From positions 1 through 64,000 of the forward strand of contig NZ_PZZL01000011.1 in assembly GCF_003046185.1 (NCBI RefSeq): DNA of 64,000 bases, in the 5' to 3' direction. The translations under genes were made by a program, and so were the position numbers. The DNA is from Phreatobacter oligotrophus (GTDB lineage: Bacteria; Pseudomonadota; Alphaproteobacteria; Rhizobiales; Phreatobacteraceae). The notes under the pieces are model-generated. The model searched no databases. It worked only from the letters and a program-made list of their open reading frames with translations, and was not told where the DNA came from. Below are positions 46,959 to 56,059 of the stretch, one piece after another; the first letter of the stretch is position 1; the number at the start of each line of letters is the position of its first letter.

Positions 46959-47738
46959 TCAGCGCCGGCCGGGGAAGGCCTTGCGGTGGCGGGCAAGGTC
47001 CGCCATGGCGCCGGCCTTCAGGGTGGGCACGTCGCATTCGCCAATGACGATGCCGAAGCCGCGTGCGGCGCAGTCGGAGGCGTCGCGCGTCGGCAGCGGG
47101 ATGATGCCGGTGACCTTGCCGGCCTTGGTGACGGCCGCGACCGTATCGTCGATCACCGAGAGCAGCGCGGGATCGGTGAGCTGGCCGAGCTTGTTCATCG
47201 AACCGGCGAGGTCGTTCGGACCGATGAAGAGGCAGTCGACCCCGTCGATGGAGGCGATGGCATGGGCATCGCGCGCCGCCTCGACGCTCTCCACCTGCAG
47301 GGCGAGGAACGTCTCGTCGTGGGCAACGGCGGCATAGTCCTCGTGAAAGCCGTAAAGGCCGGATCGGGCGGCGGTGGCGGCAAAGCCGCGGCGGCCGCGC
47401 GGCGGATAGAGGCAGGAGCGCACGATCGCATGGGCCTGATCGACCGTGTCGACCATGGGAACCATGAAGGAGTGGATGCCGGCATCGAGCAGGCGCTTGA
47501 AATGGCTGGAATCATGGCCCGGCACGCGCACCATGGCATCGCCGCCGCCAGCCTCCACAGCCCGCACGCATTCCAGCACGTCCTTGACATCGATCGGCGT
47601 GTGCTCGCTGTCGATGAGGACGATGTCATAGCCCGCCAGGGCATAGATCTCGCAGGCCGCTGGAGAGCCGGTGAACACCCAGGCGCCGAGGAGCTTCTCA
47701 CCGGCGCGGGCACGGCGCTTGATGCGGTTGCGGATCAT
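46959..47738 (-). CDS. HpcH/HpaI-family aldolase
   Basis: Class II (metal-dependent) pyruvate aldolase of 259 residues. It shows GAWVFTGSPAACEIYALAGYDIVLIDSEHTPID, GIHSFMVPMVDTVDQAHAIV, YPPRGRRGF, LQVESVEAARDAHAIASIDGVDCLFIGPNDLAGSM with the metal Glu/Asp. Relatives split 2-keto-3-deoxy sugar acids or 4-hydroxy-2-oxo acids; the true substrate is not visible. It overlaps the ribokinase stop (ATGA), suggesting one catabolic pathway for a sugar or sugar acid. Confidence 0.88.
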   Translation of the reverse strand: MIRNRIKRRARAGEKLLGAWVFTGSPAACEIYALAGYDIVLIDSEHTPIDVKDVLECVRAVEAGGGDAMVRVPGHDSSHFKRLLDAGIHSFMVPMVDTVDQAHAIVRSCLYPPRGRRGFAATAARSGLYGFHEDYAAVAHDETFLALQVESVEAARDAHAIASIDGVDCLFIGPNDLAGSMNKLGQLTDPALLSVIDDTVAAVTKAGKVTGIIPLPTRDASDCAARGFGIVIGECDVPTLKAGAMADLARHRKAFPGRR

Positions 47739-48673
47739 TCTGTCAGTCTCCGGTGGTCAGGATTGCGCTGGTCCGCAAGGACCTGGGCCGCCGCTTCGAT
47801 GGCGGACCGATGGGGGATGCTCGGCTGGGCGCCGAAGGCGGTGCAGGCGAGCGAGCCGGCGGCGGCGGCGAATTCCACCGCGGTCTCGTAGCCGCGGCGG
47901 CGGTCGAGGGCGGCGGCAAGCGCGCCGCAGAATGTGTCGCCGGCCGCCGTGGTGTCGGCCACCTCGACGGGATAGGCGGGGGATTCGTGGCGGATGCCAT
48001 CGGCCCAGCAGAGCGCACCGGCCGGGCCCAGCGTCACGGCGACGGCGAGGCCGTGGCGTTCGGAGAGGACAGCGGCGACCGCATCGGGCTCGCCGGTGAC
48101 GCCAAGGCCGGCGCCAAGCGCCAGGACCTCGTGCTCGTTGACCACGACCATGTCGAGAAGATCGGCGAGCTCGGCCGAGATCGGCCCGGCGGGAGCGCGG
48201 TTGAGCATAATGCGCAGGTCGCGGGCGCGGCCCCAGCGGGCGGCGGCGAGGATCTCGGCCTCCGGCACCTCCCATTGGAGCATCAGGATATCGCGGGGCG
48301 CTGGCGACAGAGCATCAAGGGCTGTGGCCCGGACAGCGGCATTGGCGCCGGAGGCGACGATGATCTGGTTCTCGCCGGCCGCATCGACCGCGATGAAGGC
48401 GGCGCCGGTGGGGGCATCGACGCGGGACACGTGGGAGAGGTCGATGCCGGCGGCGGCAAGCTCGGCGAGCGCAGCAGCGGCGAAGCCGTCGCGACCCACC
48501 GCGCCGACCATGACGACGTCCGCGCCGGCGCGGCGGGCGGCCAGCGCCTGGTTGGCTCCCTTGCCGCCGGGGATGACATCGTAACCGGGCCCCAGAACAG
48601 TCTCACCGGCGCGCGGCAGGCGACCCACGCGCGCGACCAGATCGATGTTGATGGAGCCGAAGACGATGATCAT
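47735..48673 (-). CDS. rbsK: Ribokinase-type PfkB carbohydrate kinase
   Basis: PfkB kinase of 312 residues closest to ribokinase: FGSINIDLVARVGRLPRAGETV, GGKGANQALAARRAGADV, GAAFIAVDAAGENQIIVASGAN and DTTAAGDTFCGALAAAL with the catalytic Asp. It would phosphorylate ribose or a related sugar. It is the first gene of a two-gene operon with the HpcH/HpaI aldolase. No sugar transporter adjoins it. Confidence 0.85.
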   Translation of the reverse strand: MIIVFGSINIDLVARVGRLPRAGETVLGPGYDVIPGGKGANQALAARRAGADVVMVGAVGRDGFAAAALAELAAAGIDLSHVSRVDAPTGAAFIAVDAAGENQIIVASGANAAVRATALDALSPAPRDILMLQWEVPEAEILAAARWGRARDLRIMLNRAPAGPISAELADLLDMVVVNEHEVLALGAGLGVTGEPDAVAAVLSERHGLAVAVTLGPAGALCWADGIRHESPAYPVEVADTTAAGDTFCGALAAALDRRRGYETAVEFAAAAGSLACTAFGAQPSIPHRSAIEAAAQVLADQRNPDHRRLTE

Positions 48674-48820
48674 GGAGGAGGAGCGCGGGCAGGAGCCTCA
48701 CGCTTGCGCGGCCATTGCCTGCCGGTCAAGACGCGGAGGGGCGGGGCGGCCCTGCGCGGGGATGCGACCCCTGCGCGGTTTTCATTTGCCCTTCACGCCA
48801 AGGCGCTCCATCTGAACGGC

Positions 48821-49567
48821 ATGACAACCCCCGCCACCATCGCCGTCGATGCGCTCGTGAAGGACTACGGCCCCGTCCGCGCCGTGGACGGCATCTCCTT
48901 CGCCGTGCGCCCCGGTTCGACCACGGCGCTGCTCGGCGGCAACGGCGCCGGCAAGTCGACGACGATCGGCATGATCATGGGCCTGGTGAAGCCGACTTCC
49001 GGCACGGTCACGGTGCTGGGCACGGACATGGCCCGCCGCCGGCACGACGTGCTGCACCGCATGAACTTCGAGAGCCCCTATGTGGACATGCCGCACCGGC
49101 TCACCGTGCGGCAGAACCTGACGGTGTTCGGGATGCTCTACGGCGTCGGGGACATTCGCGGGCGGATCGTTGCGCTCGCCGCCGCGCTGGAGCTGACCGA
49201 CCTGCTCGACCGGCCCTCGGGCAAGCTCTCGGCCGGGCAGAAGACCCGCGTGGCCCTTGCCAAGGCCCTGATCAACGAGCCGGAGGTCATGCTGCTCGAC
49301 GAGCCGACGGCCTCGCTCGACCCGGACACGGCTGACTGGATCCGCTCGCATCTCGAACGCTACCGGGCGACACGCGGCGCGACGATCCTGCTCGCCTCCC
49401 ACAATATGGGCGAGGTCGAGCGGCTCTGCGACCGCGTCATCATGCTGAAGCAGGGGCGGATCGAGGACGATGCCGCGCCGGGCGAACTCGTCCGCCGGTA
49501 TGGCCGCAGCAATCTCGAGGAGGTCTTCCTCGACGTCGCGCGCGGCCGGAAGGAGGCCGCGGCATGA
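48821..49567 (+). CDS. ABC transporter ATP-binding protein (ABC-2 exporter)
   Basis: ATPase of 248 residues: Walker A GGNGAGKSTT, Q-loop region FESPYVDMPHRLTVRQNL, signature LSAGQKTRVALAKAL, Walker B VMLLDEPTASLD and H-loop LASHN. It is of the CcmA/NatA type that pairs with ABC-2 permeases. It starts at ATG 48821; the long frame upstream is antisense to ribokinase. It overlaps the TrpF homologue (ATGA), and the permease follows that. Confidence 0.92.
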   Translation: MTTPATIAVDALVKDYGPVRAVDGISFAVRPGSTTALLGGNGAGKSTTIGMIMGLVKPTSGTVTVLGTDMARRRHDVLHRMNFESPYVDMPHRLTVRQNLTVFGMLYGVGDIRGRIVALAAALELTDLLDRPSGKLSAGQKTRVALAKALINEPEVMLLDEPTASLDPDTADWIRSHLERYRATRGATILLASHNMGEVERLCDRVIMLKQGRIEDDAAPGELVRRYGRSNLEEVFLDVARGRKEAAA

Positions 49568-50232
49568 GCCGGCCTGCCCGCCGCACCCGCGTGAAGATCT
49601 GCTGCATCTCGTCGCCGGACGAGGCCCGCATGGCGATCGATGCCGGCGCCGACGCCCTCGGCTTCGTCGCCGCACGGCAGTCGGGCCCCGGTTTCGTCGA
49701 CGATGCGGCTATCCGCGCCATCGTCAGTGAGGTGCCGCCGCCGATTGCCACGTTCCTGCTTTCCGCTCACCTCACCGGTGCGGCGATGGCCGATCATGCC
49801 CGCCATTGCGGCATCAACACGATCCAGGTGGTCGACCATGTCGATCCCTCCGAACTCGCCGTGGTGGCTGTCGCGGCCCCGCTGGTCCGCCGCGTCCAGG
49901 TCATCCATGTGGAGGGCCCGCAGGTCCTCGACCTGATCCCGCGCTACGAGCCCTACGTGCACGCCTTCCTGCTCGATTCCGGCAAGTCGGGCGGCACGAT
50001 GACCGAACTCGGCGGCACCGGCCGCACCCATGACTGGGACGTGAGTCGCGAATTCGTCGCGCGCTCCTCGCGGCCGGTTTTCCTCGCCGGCGGGCTGACG
50101 CCGGCCAATATCGGCGAGGCGATCCGCACCGTGCGCCCCTTCGGCGTCGACCTGTGCTCCGGCGTGCGCACGGGCGGGCGGCTCGACGCCGACAAGCTCG
50201 CCGCCTTCATGGCGGCCGTGGCCTCCGCATGA
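49564..50232 (+). CDS. TrpF-like phosphoribosylanthranilate isomerase homologue in an ABC exporter operon
   Basis: A 222-residue TIM-barrel protein of the TrpF family. KICCISSPDEA replaces the usual KICGI, keeping the general-base Cys13. The general-acid Asp138 is in AFLLDSGKSGG, and the phosphate-binding GGTGRTHDWD and FLAGGLTPANIGEAI plus GVDLCSGVRT are present. It could isomerise PRA, but it stands between ABC ATPase and permease with ATGA overlaps on both sides and no trp gene nearby. A role with the transporter or on another ribosyl-phosphate substrate is possible. Confidence 0.85.
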   Translation: MSRPARRTRVKICCISSPDEARMAIDAGADALGFVAARQSGPGFVDDAAIRAIVSEVPPPIATFLLSAHLTGAAMADHARHCGINTIQVVDHVDPSELAVVAVAAPLVRRVQVIHVEGPQVLDLIPRYEPYVHAFLLDSGKSGGTMTELGGTGRTHDWDVSREFVARSSRPVFLAGGLTPANIGEAIRTVRPFGVDLCSGVRTGGRLDADKLAAFMAAVASA

Positions 50233-51026
50233 CCTTCTCGGTGAACCGCGTCGCAGCGCTCTGCCTGCGCTACCTCTATCTCCTCGCATCGAGCTGGCCG
50301 CGGCTGCTCGAACTCATCTACTGGCCGATCCTCAACCTGCTCACCTGGGGCTTCCTGCAGACCTACGCGATGGGCTCGACCAACCAGACGCTGTTCGTCG
50401 GCGGCGCGCTGGTCTCCGGGCTTCTGCTCTGGGAGGTGCTGTTCCGCGGCCAGATCGGCTTCTCGGTGTCGTTTCTCGAGGAGGTCTGGTCGCGCAATCT
50501 CGGCAATATCCTGATGAGCCCGTTGCGGCCCATCGAGTTCGTCGCGGCACTGATGACCATGAGCCTGCTGCGCCTTGCCGTCGGCATGATCCCGACGGTG
50601 ATCCTCGCGGTGGCCTTCTTCGGCTTCGACCTCGCGCGGCTCGGCATCGGCTTTGCCGCCTTCTTCGCCCTGCTGGTCATCACGGGATGGGCGGTGGGCC
50701 TCGTCGTCTGCGGCCTCATCCTGCGCCATGGCCTCGGGGCGGAAAGCCTCGCCTGGACCATCATGTTCGTGTTCTGGCCGCTCTGCTGCGTCTATTACCC
50801 CTTGAGCGTCCTGCCTGGCTGGATGCAGCCGCTGGCCCTTGCCCTGCCGCCGACCCATGTGTTCGAGGGGATGCGCGCGGTGCTGTCGCAGGGCGTGCTG
50901 CGCCTCGACCTCCTCGCCTATGCGACCGTCCTCAACATCCTGTGGATCGGCGTCGCGGCCTACGCCTTCGCCGCGCTCCTGGAGAAGGCGCGCGAGGCCG
51001 GTTCGCTGCTCTCCAGCGGCGAGTGA
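50229..51026 (+). CDS. ABC-2 type transporter permease
   Basis: Inner-membrane permease of 265 residues with six hydrophobic segments (LLELIYWPILNLLTWGFLQ, LFVGGALVSGLLLWEVLF, LVITGWAVGLVVCGLIL and others) and the ABC-2 region IMFVFWPLCCVYYPLSVLPGWMQPLALALPPTHVFEGMR. With the ATPase it forms an exporter; cargo is unknown. ATGA overlap with the TrpF homologue shows strict co-translation. Confidence 0.9.
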   Translation: MTFSVNRVAALCLRYLYLLASSWPRLLELIYWPILNLLTWGFLQTYAMGSTNQTLFVGGALVSGLLLWEVLFRGQIGFSVSFLEEVWSRNLGNILMSPLRPIEFVAALMTMSLLRLAVGMIPTVILAVAFFGFDLARLGIGFAAFFALLVITGWAVGLVVCGLILRHGLGAESLAWTIMFVFWPLCCVYYPLSVLPGWMQPLALALPPTHVFEGMRAVLSQGVLRLDLLAYATVLNILWIGVAAYAFAALLEKAREAGSLLSSGE

Positions 51027-51267
51027 GCCGCCGATCGTTGGCCGGCTTCGACTTTCGGCTGATGTGCCCCTGAAGGCACGTTAAGCGCCGGTTAACCCGG
51101 TGTCCCACAGGCTGGGGATTGCCCAAGCTGTCATCAGCAGGTTACAAATTTCGGCAGTGCAGCATCACGGGAACCTCGCGTGCCGGTGACGCGTCTCCGC
51201 TCTGAAGGCCCGGGATCCCGCCGGACCCGGTCGACGCCATCGCAGGCCCACCCTTCGGAGGCATTGC

Positions 51268-52590
51268 GTGCTCTATCACTGGTATGAAGCCACCCATGCG
51301 ATGCTCTCGCCCTACCGGGCGATGGCCGATGCGACCAAGCTGGCGCTGAACAACCCGGTCAATCCCTTCGCCCACCTGCCCATGGCCAAGCAGATGGCCG
51401 CCGCCGCCGAACTCTTCGAGCGGGCGACGCGGCGTTACGGCAAGCCCGGCTTCAACCTGCCGACCGCGCTCGTCGGCGGCGAGCGGGTGGCAGTGACCGA
51501 GCAGGTGGTCTGGAAACGGCCCTTCTGCGATCTCATCCATTTCCAGCGCGCCCTGCCGCGCGGCCGCAAGGCCGACCCCAAGGTGCTGATCGTGGCGCCG
51601 ATGTCGGGCCACTACGCGACGCTGCTGCGCGGCACGGTCGAGAGCTTCCTCCCGAACCACGAGGTCTTCATCACCGACTGGGCGGACGCCCGGATGGTGC
51701 CGATGGCAGAGGGTCGCTTCGACCTCGACGACTATGTCGACTACGTCGTCTCGATGCTGCATTTCCTCGGCCCCGACACCCATGTCATGGCCGTCTGCCA
51801 GCCGGCCGTGCCGGTCTTCGCCGCCGTTGCCCGCATGGAAGCGGAGGACGATCCCTACGTCCCGACGACGCTGACCCTCATGGGCGGGCCGATCGACACG
51901 CGATCGAACCCCACGGCCGTCAACAAGCTGGCGGAAGAGCGCGGCACCGAGTGGTTCCGCCGCAATGTCATCACCACCGTGCCCTTCCCGCATCCGGGCA
52001 TGATGCGGCCGGTCTATCCGGGCTTCCTGCAGATCAACGGCTTCATGTCGATGAACCTCGACCGGCATGTCGACGCCCATCGCGAACTGTTCCGCAATCT
52101 CGTCAAGGGTGACGGCGACGGCGCCCAGAAGCACCGCGAGTTCTATGACGAGTATCTGGCGGTCATGGACCTTACCGCCGAGTTCTACCTGCAGACCATC
52201 GAGCGTGTCTTCGTCGAGCACCACCTGCCGCGCGGGATCATGATGCATCGCGACCGGCCGGTGGACCCGAAGGCGATCCGCCGCGTGGCGCTGCTGACCG
52301 TCGAGGGCGAGAAGGACGACATCACCGGCGGCGGCCAGACCCTGGCGGCCCATGGCCTTGCCACCTCGATCCCCGAGGACATGCGCCATCACCATCTGCA
52401 GCCGGCGGTCGGCCATTATGGCGTGTTCAACGGCTCGCGCTTCCGCGCTGACATTGCTCCGCGCGTGATGGATTTCATGCGCACCCATGCCTATCGCAAG
52501 GCGCAGGGTGGCAAGACCGCGGCAAAGCCGGCAGCCGAGAAGCCTTCCGCGAAGTCGGCCGTCCTGAAGATGATCCGCGGCGGCCGCTGA
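51268..52590 (+). CDS. phaZ: Intracellular polyhydroxyalkanoate depolymerase PhaZ
   Basis: Enzyme of 440 residues that degrades native PHB granules in the cytosol. YHWYEATHAMLSPYRAMAD and NPFAHLPMAKQMAAA open the protein; MSGHYATLLRGTVESFLPNHEVFITDWADAR is characteristic, and catalytic Cys177 is in AVCQPAVP. EGEKDDITGGGQTLAAH and HHLQPAVGHYGVFNGSRF carry the Asp and His. The GTG at 51268 has GGAG upstream. The 241 bases upstream have small dyads (GTGCC/GGCAC near 51066) but no clear promoter. Confidence 0.94.
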   Translation: MLYHWYEATHAMLSPYRAMADATKLALNNPVNPFAHLPMAKQMAAAAELFERATRRYGKPGFNLPTALVGGERVAVTEQVVWKRPFCDLIHFQRALPRGRKADPKVLIVAPMSGHYATLLRGTVESFLPNHEVFITDWADARMVPMAEGRFDLDDYVDYVVSMLHFLGPDTHVMAVCQPAVPVFAAVARMEAEDDPYVPTTLTLMGGPIDTRSNPTAVNKLAEERGTEWFRRNVITTVPFPHPGMMRPVYPGFLQINGFMSMNLDRHVDAHRELFRNLVKGDGDGAQKHREFYDEYLAVMDLTAEFYLQTIERVFVEHHLPRGIMMHRDRPVDPKAIRRVALLTVEGEKDDITGGGQTLAAHGLATSIPEDMRHHHLQPAVGHYGVFNGSRFRADIAPRVMDFMRTHAYRKAQGGKTAAKPAAEKPSAKSAVLKMIRGGR

Positions 52591-52694
52591 TCCACATCCA
52601 GATACCTCCATCGATGGCAGCAGCGGGCAGCAGGGCGGCTTTCCGCCGCGCTGCCGCAGTGGCCCCCTCGCCCGCGACTCGCTATTCTCCAGCC

Positions 52695-53429
52695 ATGTCC
52701 ATCATCCGTCGGCTCTTCCAGCGAGAACCCGACCCGGAGACCATCACGGTCTCCCACGAGGGGGTCGCCTACACGGTTGCCATCCGCCGCCTCGGCCAGG
52801 CGAGGCGCTTCACGCTGCGCGTGCGCTCGACCAGCCGCGACGCCGTGCTGTCAATGCCGGCGCGGGCGCGCATCGCCGATGCGATCGGCTTTGCCGAGCG
52901 CCATGGCGCCTGGATCGCCACCCGGCTCAACCGCATTCCCGAGCGCCTCGCCTTCCTGCCCGGCGCATCGGTGCCGCTGCGCGGCGTGCCGCATGCCATC
53001 TCCCACCGGCCGGACCGGCGCGGCACGGTCTGGGTCGAGAACGGGTCGATCCTGGTCGCCGGCGAGGCCGAGTTCGTCTCGCGGCGTGTCAGGGACTTCC
53101 TCAAGCGTGAGGCGCGCAAGGACCTGGAGGCGGCGACGCGCCGCTATGCCGAGCGGCTCGGCGTGAAGGTGACCCGCGTCGGCATCCGCGACCAGGCGAG
53201 CCGCTGGGGCTCGGCCTCGTCGACCGGCGCGATCAACTATTCCTGGCGGCTCATTCTCGCGCCGCCCTTCGTGCTGGACTATCTCGCGGCCCACGAGGTG
53301 GCACATCTCAAGGAGATGAACCACTCGCCGCGGTTCTGGCGCATCGTCAAGGAGCTCTGCCCGGGCATGGAGCCGGCCAAGGCCTGGCTGCGGGCGCATG
53401 GCGCCAACCTGCACCGCTACGAAGGCTGA
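52695..53429 (+). CDS. YgjP/DUF45-type metallopeptidase
   Basis: A zinc peptidase-like protein of 244 residues of the YgjP (M48-related, DUF45) family. VRDQASRWGSASSTGAINYSWRL-like and the motif HEVAHLKEMNHSPRFW with HExxH and the third ligand are present. Usual size and layout: N-terminal beta domain (YTVAIRRLGQARRFTLRVRS) then the peptidase. The substrate is unknown. ATG 52695 (MSIIRRLFQREPD) is chosen; the longer frame to 52614 is alanine-rich. Confidence 0.88.
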   Translation: MSIIRRLFQREPDPETITVSHEGVAYTVAIRRLGQARRFTLRVRSTSRDAVLSMPARARIADAIGFAERHGAWIATRLNRIPERLAFLPGASVPLRGVPHAISHRPDRRGTVWVENGSILVAGEAEFVSRRVRDFLKREARKDLEAATRRYAERLGVKVTRVGIRDQASRWGSASSTGAINYSWRLILAPPFVLDYLAAHEVAHLKEMNHSPRFWRIVKELCPGMEPAKAWLRAHGANLHRYEG

Positions 53430-53433
53430 CGTC

Positions 53434-54465
53434 TCAGGCGAGCTGCTTCTGCAGGAAGACGAGGTCGAGGCGGCGGCCGAACTTCTCGCCGATCCCCGGC
53501 ATCCGACCGACCTCGATGAAGCCGGCGCGGCGGTGGAGCTTCAGCGACGGCGTGTTGCTGCCCTCGACGCCGCCGACAATGACATGCTTGCCAGCCGCCT
53601 TCGCGCGCGCTGTAAGCGCCTCGACGAGGGTGAGGCCGATGCCGCGGCCGCGCGCCTCGCCGGACACGTAGATCGAGTGCTCCACGGCGTTGCGGTAGCC
53701 CGACCAGGCGCGGAACTGGATGTAGGAGCCGAAACCGACGACGCGGCCGCTATCCTCGGCCACCAGCACCGGATTGCCGGCGGCCTTGCGGGCTGCGAGC
53801 CAGGCGCGGCGCTCGTCGAGGTCCACCGGCTCGTCGGACCAGACGGCGGTGCTGGCCACGATGGCGTCGTTGATGATCTCGAGGATGGCCGGCAGGTCCT
53901 CCTCGCCCGCGTCGCGGATGACGGCGCCGCTGGGCGGTGCGTTGCGCGGCGGTGTCAGGTCCTTCAGGTAGAAGGTCGTGTCGCAGAACCCGCCATCCGG
54001 CCAGAGCGCGAAATCGGGTACGAAACCGAAGCGGGACCAGCCGCCGCGCTCGTAGACGCGCCGGGCCTCCTCGCTGCCGGTGTCGAGGATCAGCAGCGTG
54101 CGGCCATGCGCCAACGCCTCCTCCTCCACGCGGCGCAGCAGCGAGCCGGCAATGCCCTGGCGGCGGCCGTCGCTGTGCACCAGCATCTTCTTCACCTCGG
54201 CGCGGTGTGGCTGGTTCGGCGGCATGTCGAGGCCGAGCTGGGCGGTGCCGATGATGCGGTCGCCGAGAAAGGCGGCGAGGAGCACCGTGTCACCCGCGGC
54301 GACGCTGGTGGCCACTTTGCGGAAATAGGCCTCGCCATCCGCCACCGTGTAGGGGTTCATGAAGCTGACCGAGGCGCCCTTGGTGACGCAATCGACCAGA
54401 ACCGCGGCAAGACCTGGCACGTGGCGGGCAGCGGCCTCGGGACCCAGGGTGTCGATGGTGATCAT
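53434..54465 (-). CDS. Fused double GNAT acetyltransferase (second domain MnaT/Pat-like)
   Basis: A 343-residue protein with two GNAT domains. Domain 1 (about 1-165) has EVKKMLVHSDGRRQGIAGSLLRRVE, an acetyl-CoA loop. Domain 2 (about 180-343) has IRDAGEEDLPAILEIINDAI, STAVWSDEPVDLDERRAWL, YRNAVEHSIYVSGEARGRGIG and VGGVEGSNTPSLKLHRRAGF, as in the MnaT/YncA and phosphinothricin acetyltransferases acting on amino acids. It overlaps the upstream XRE-cupin regulator by four bases. The fusion implies linked or alternative substrates; which is unknown. Confidence 0.87.
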   Translation of the reverse strand: MITIDTLGPEAAARHVPGLAAVLVDCVTKGASVSFMNPYTVADGEAYFRKVATSVAAGDTVLLAAFLGDRIIGTAQLGLDMPPNQPHRAEVKKMLVHSDGRRQGIAGSLLRRVEEEALAHGRTLLILDTGSEEARRVYERGGWSRFGFVPDFALWPDGGFCDTTFYLKDLTPPRNAPPSGAVIRDAGEEDLPAILEIINDAIVASTAVWSDEPVDLDERRAWLAARKAAGNPVLVAEDSGRVVGFGSYIQFRAWSGYRNAVEHSIYVSGEARGRGIGLTLVEALTARAKAAGKHVIVGGVEGSNTPSLKLHRRAGFIEVGRMPGIGEKFGRRLDLVFLQKQLA

Positions 54466-55055
54466 CGGCGCAGCCCTCCGGAGGTGTTGGGCACGAGGAC
54501 AACGCAGTAGCGCGCCGGCCGTTCGGTGCGGTTCTCGAAAACGAGGGGGTAGTCGAGGCGCATCACCCGGCAGTCGCCGGGGCCGAGGTCAGTGACGAGC
54601 CCGTCATAGGAGAGGGTGAGCGTCCCCTCGAGCACCCAGACGAACTGCTCGACGGGGATGACGACGATATTGTCATAGGCGACGCGCTTGCCCGCGGGAA
54701 GCATCACCTCGACGATGTCGGTGCCGGAGGCATTGGGCGGCGCGACGTTGCGGCGGGTATAGCCGGTCTCGGGATCGGTGCGAACCGCGGTCGTGGCGGC
54801 GCGGCGCACCGGATCGGGCTTGGGCTGCGGTTTCTCGAACAGGGTGCCGAGGGTGACGCCGAGGGCCGCGCCGAGCTTCACGAGCAGCACGGCCGTGGCG
54901 CTGGCCTCGGCCCGCTCGATGCGCGAGATCATGGCCCGGGACACGCCGGAGAGCGCCGCCAACTGGTCGAGGGTCAGACCCTTGGCGGCACGCAACTCGC
55001 GCACACGCTGGGCGACCACCTGGTCGAGATCGTCGGGGGCGGGCGCTGTCTCCAT
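54462..55055 (-). CDS. XRE-family regulator with cupin domain
   Basis: A 197-residue regulator: an N-terminal helix-turn-helix (VRELRAAKGLTLDQLAALSGVSRAMISRIERAEA) and a C-terminal cupin (IPVEQFVWVLEGTLTLSYDG, RVMRLDYPLVFENRTERPARYCVVL). It likely senses a small molecule and controls the acetyltransferase gene with which it overlaps. The ATG at 55055 lies six bases from a promoter -10, so the mRNA would have almost no leader. Inverted repeats in that promoter fit autoregulation. Confidence 0.87.
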   Translation of the reverse strand: METAPAPDDLDQVVAQRVRELRAAKGLTLDQLAALSGVSRAMISRIERAEASATAVLLVKLGAALGVTLGTLFEKPQPKPDPVRRAATTAVRTDPETGYTRRNVAPPNASGTDIVEVMLPAGKRVAYDNIVVIPVEQFVWVLEGTLTLSYDGLVTDLGPGDCRVMRLDYPLVFENRTERPARYCVVLVPNTSGGLRR

Positions 55056-55090
55056 GATTGGAGACTACAATTCTCTCATAGTAGAATCAA
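55056..55090 (-). promoter_or_regulatory. Promoter with inverted repeats before the XRE-cupin gene
   Basis: On the minus strand TTGATT (55085-55090) and TAGTCT (55062-55067) are 17 bp apart, and the -10 ends six bases before the ATG at 55055. Inside are dyads ATTCT/AGAAT and CTAC/GTAG, suited to a dimeric repressor. The -35 overlaps the stop codon of the upstream hydrolase gene. Confidence 0.5.
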
Positions 55091-55839
55091 GTGCCGATTG
55101 CCACGACGGCCGCCTCAAGGCGTTCGAGGTCTTCGGGGCGCGACAGGCGGTGGTCGCCGTCCTTGATGAGAGTCACCACGACATCGTCGCGGGCGATCTT
55201 CTCGGCCAGCAGCATGGCGTGGCGCCAGGGCACATCCGGGTCTTCCATGCCCTGGAGGATGTGCACGGGGCATCCGGTCTCGACCAGGCCGCCGAGGACG
55301 AGGTTCCTGCGGCCGTCCTCGATGAGGGCGCGGGTGATGGGATAGCCGCCCTCGTCATAGGCGGAGGGCCGCACCCACCGACCTTCGGTCATGATGATGG
55401 CGCGGACCTCCTCGGAGAAGGCCGGCCACATCAGCGCCTCGGTGAAATCGGGCGCGGGCGCGATCAGCACCATGCCGGCGGGCGCCTCCGCCAGGCGCCG
55501 TGCCGCAAGGAGGCTGATCCAGCCGCCCATGGATGAGCCCACCAGGATCGGCCGCGGGCCGGCGAGCCCGATCATGGCCACCGCCTCCTCGGCCCAGCGC
55601 GAGATAGTGCCCTGCTCGAAATCGCCCTCCGATTCGCCATGGCCGGAATAGTCGAAGCGCAGGAAGGCGCGGCCCTCGCGCTGCGCCCAGGCGGAGAGGG
55701 CCTCGGCCTTGGTGCCCTTCATGTCGGACTTGAAGCCGCCCAGCCAGACGACCGCGGGACCCCGGCCGGCGACCTGGCGATAGGCGATGCGGCGGGCATC
55801 CGCGCCCATGCCGACGCTCACAAATTTCGGAAAGTCCAT
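55087..55839 (-). CDS. Alpha/beta hydrolase (ABHD10/thioesterase-like)
   Basis: A 250-residue hydrolase: oxyanion segment VVWLGGFKSDMKGTKA, GESEGDFEQGTISRWAEE, nucleophile elbow VGSSMGGWISLL with Ser, and the C-terminal HILQGMEDPDVPWRHA with Asp and DGDHRLSRPEDLE with His. It resembles palmitoyl-protein thioesterase ABHD10 relatives in alphaproteobacteria. The substrate is unknown. ATG 55839 (MDFPKFVSVGM) is chosen over 55986. It precedes the XRE gene on the same strand. Confidence 0.85.
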   Translation of the reverse strand: MDFPKFVSVGMGADARRIAYRQVAGRGPAVVWLGGFKSDMKGTKAEALSAWAQREGRAFLRFDYSGHGESEGDFEQGTISRWAEEAVAMIGLAGPRPILVGSSMGGWISLLAARRLAEAPAGMVLIAPAPDFTEALMWPAFSEEVRAIIMTEGRWVRPSAYDEGGYPITRALIEDGRRNLVLGGLVETGCPVHILQGMEDPDVPWRHAMLLAEKIARDDVVVTLIKDGDHRLSRPEDLERLEAAVVAIGT

Positions 55840-56059
55840 GTCGGTCACGGCATGCGCCCTGCCTGTTGCGCCCTTCGCGGGTTGTGCAGCTTGCCGCCTG
55901 CCAATGCAATGTCGGGACGCCGGCTGCCGACCGCGGTTATGGAGCGTATCGACACTCCGTCCGATATGGCATTCTCCGAATACCACAAGCGATCAATCGC
56001 TCTATTCTGACGTCTTCGTATTCCCTCTGGCTTTTGGTCGTCCCCGTGGGAGAATCACC

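Noticed and set aside
51027-51267. PhaR-type operator before phaZ
   Set aside because: Only scattered TGC/GCA words are seen; nothing distinguishes them from chance in GC-rich DNA.
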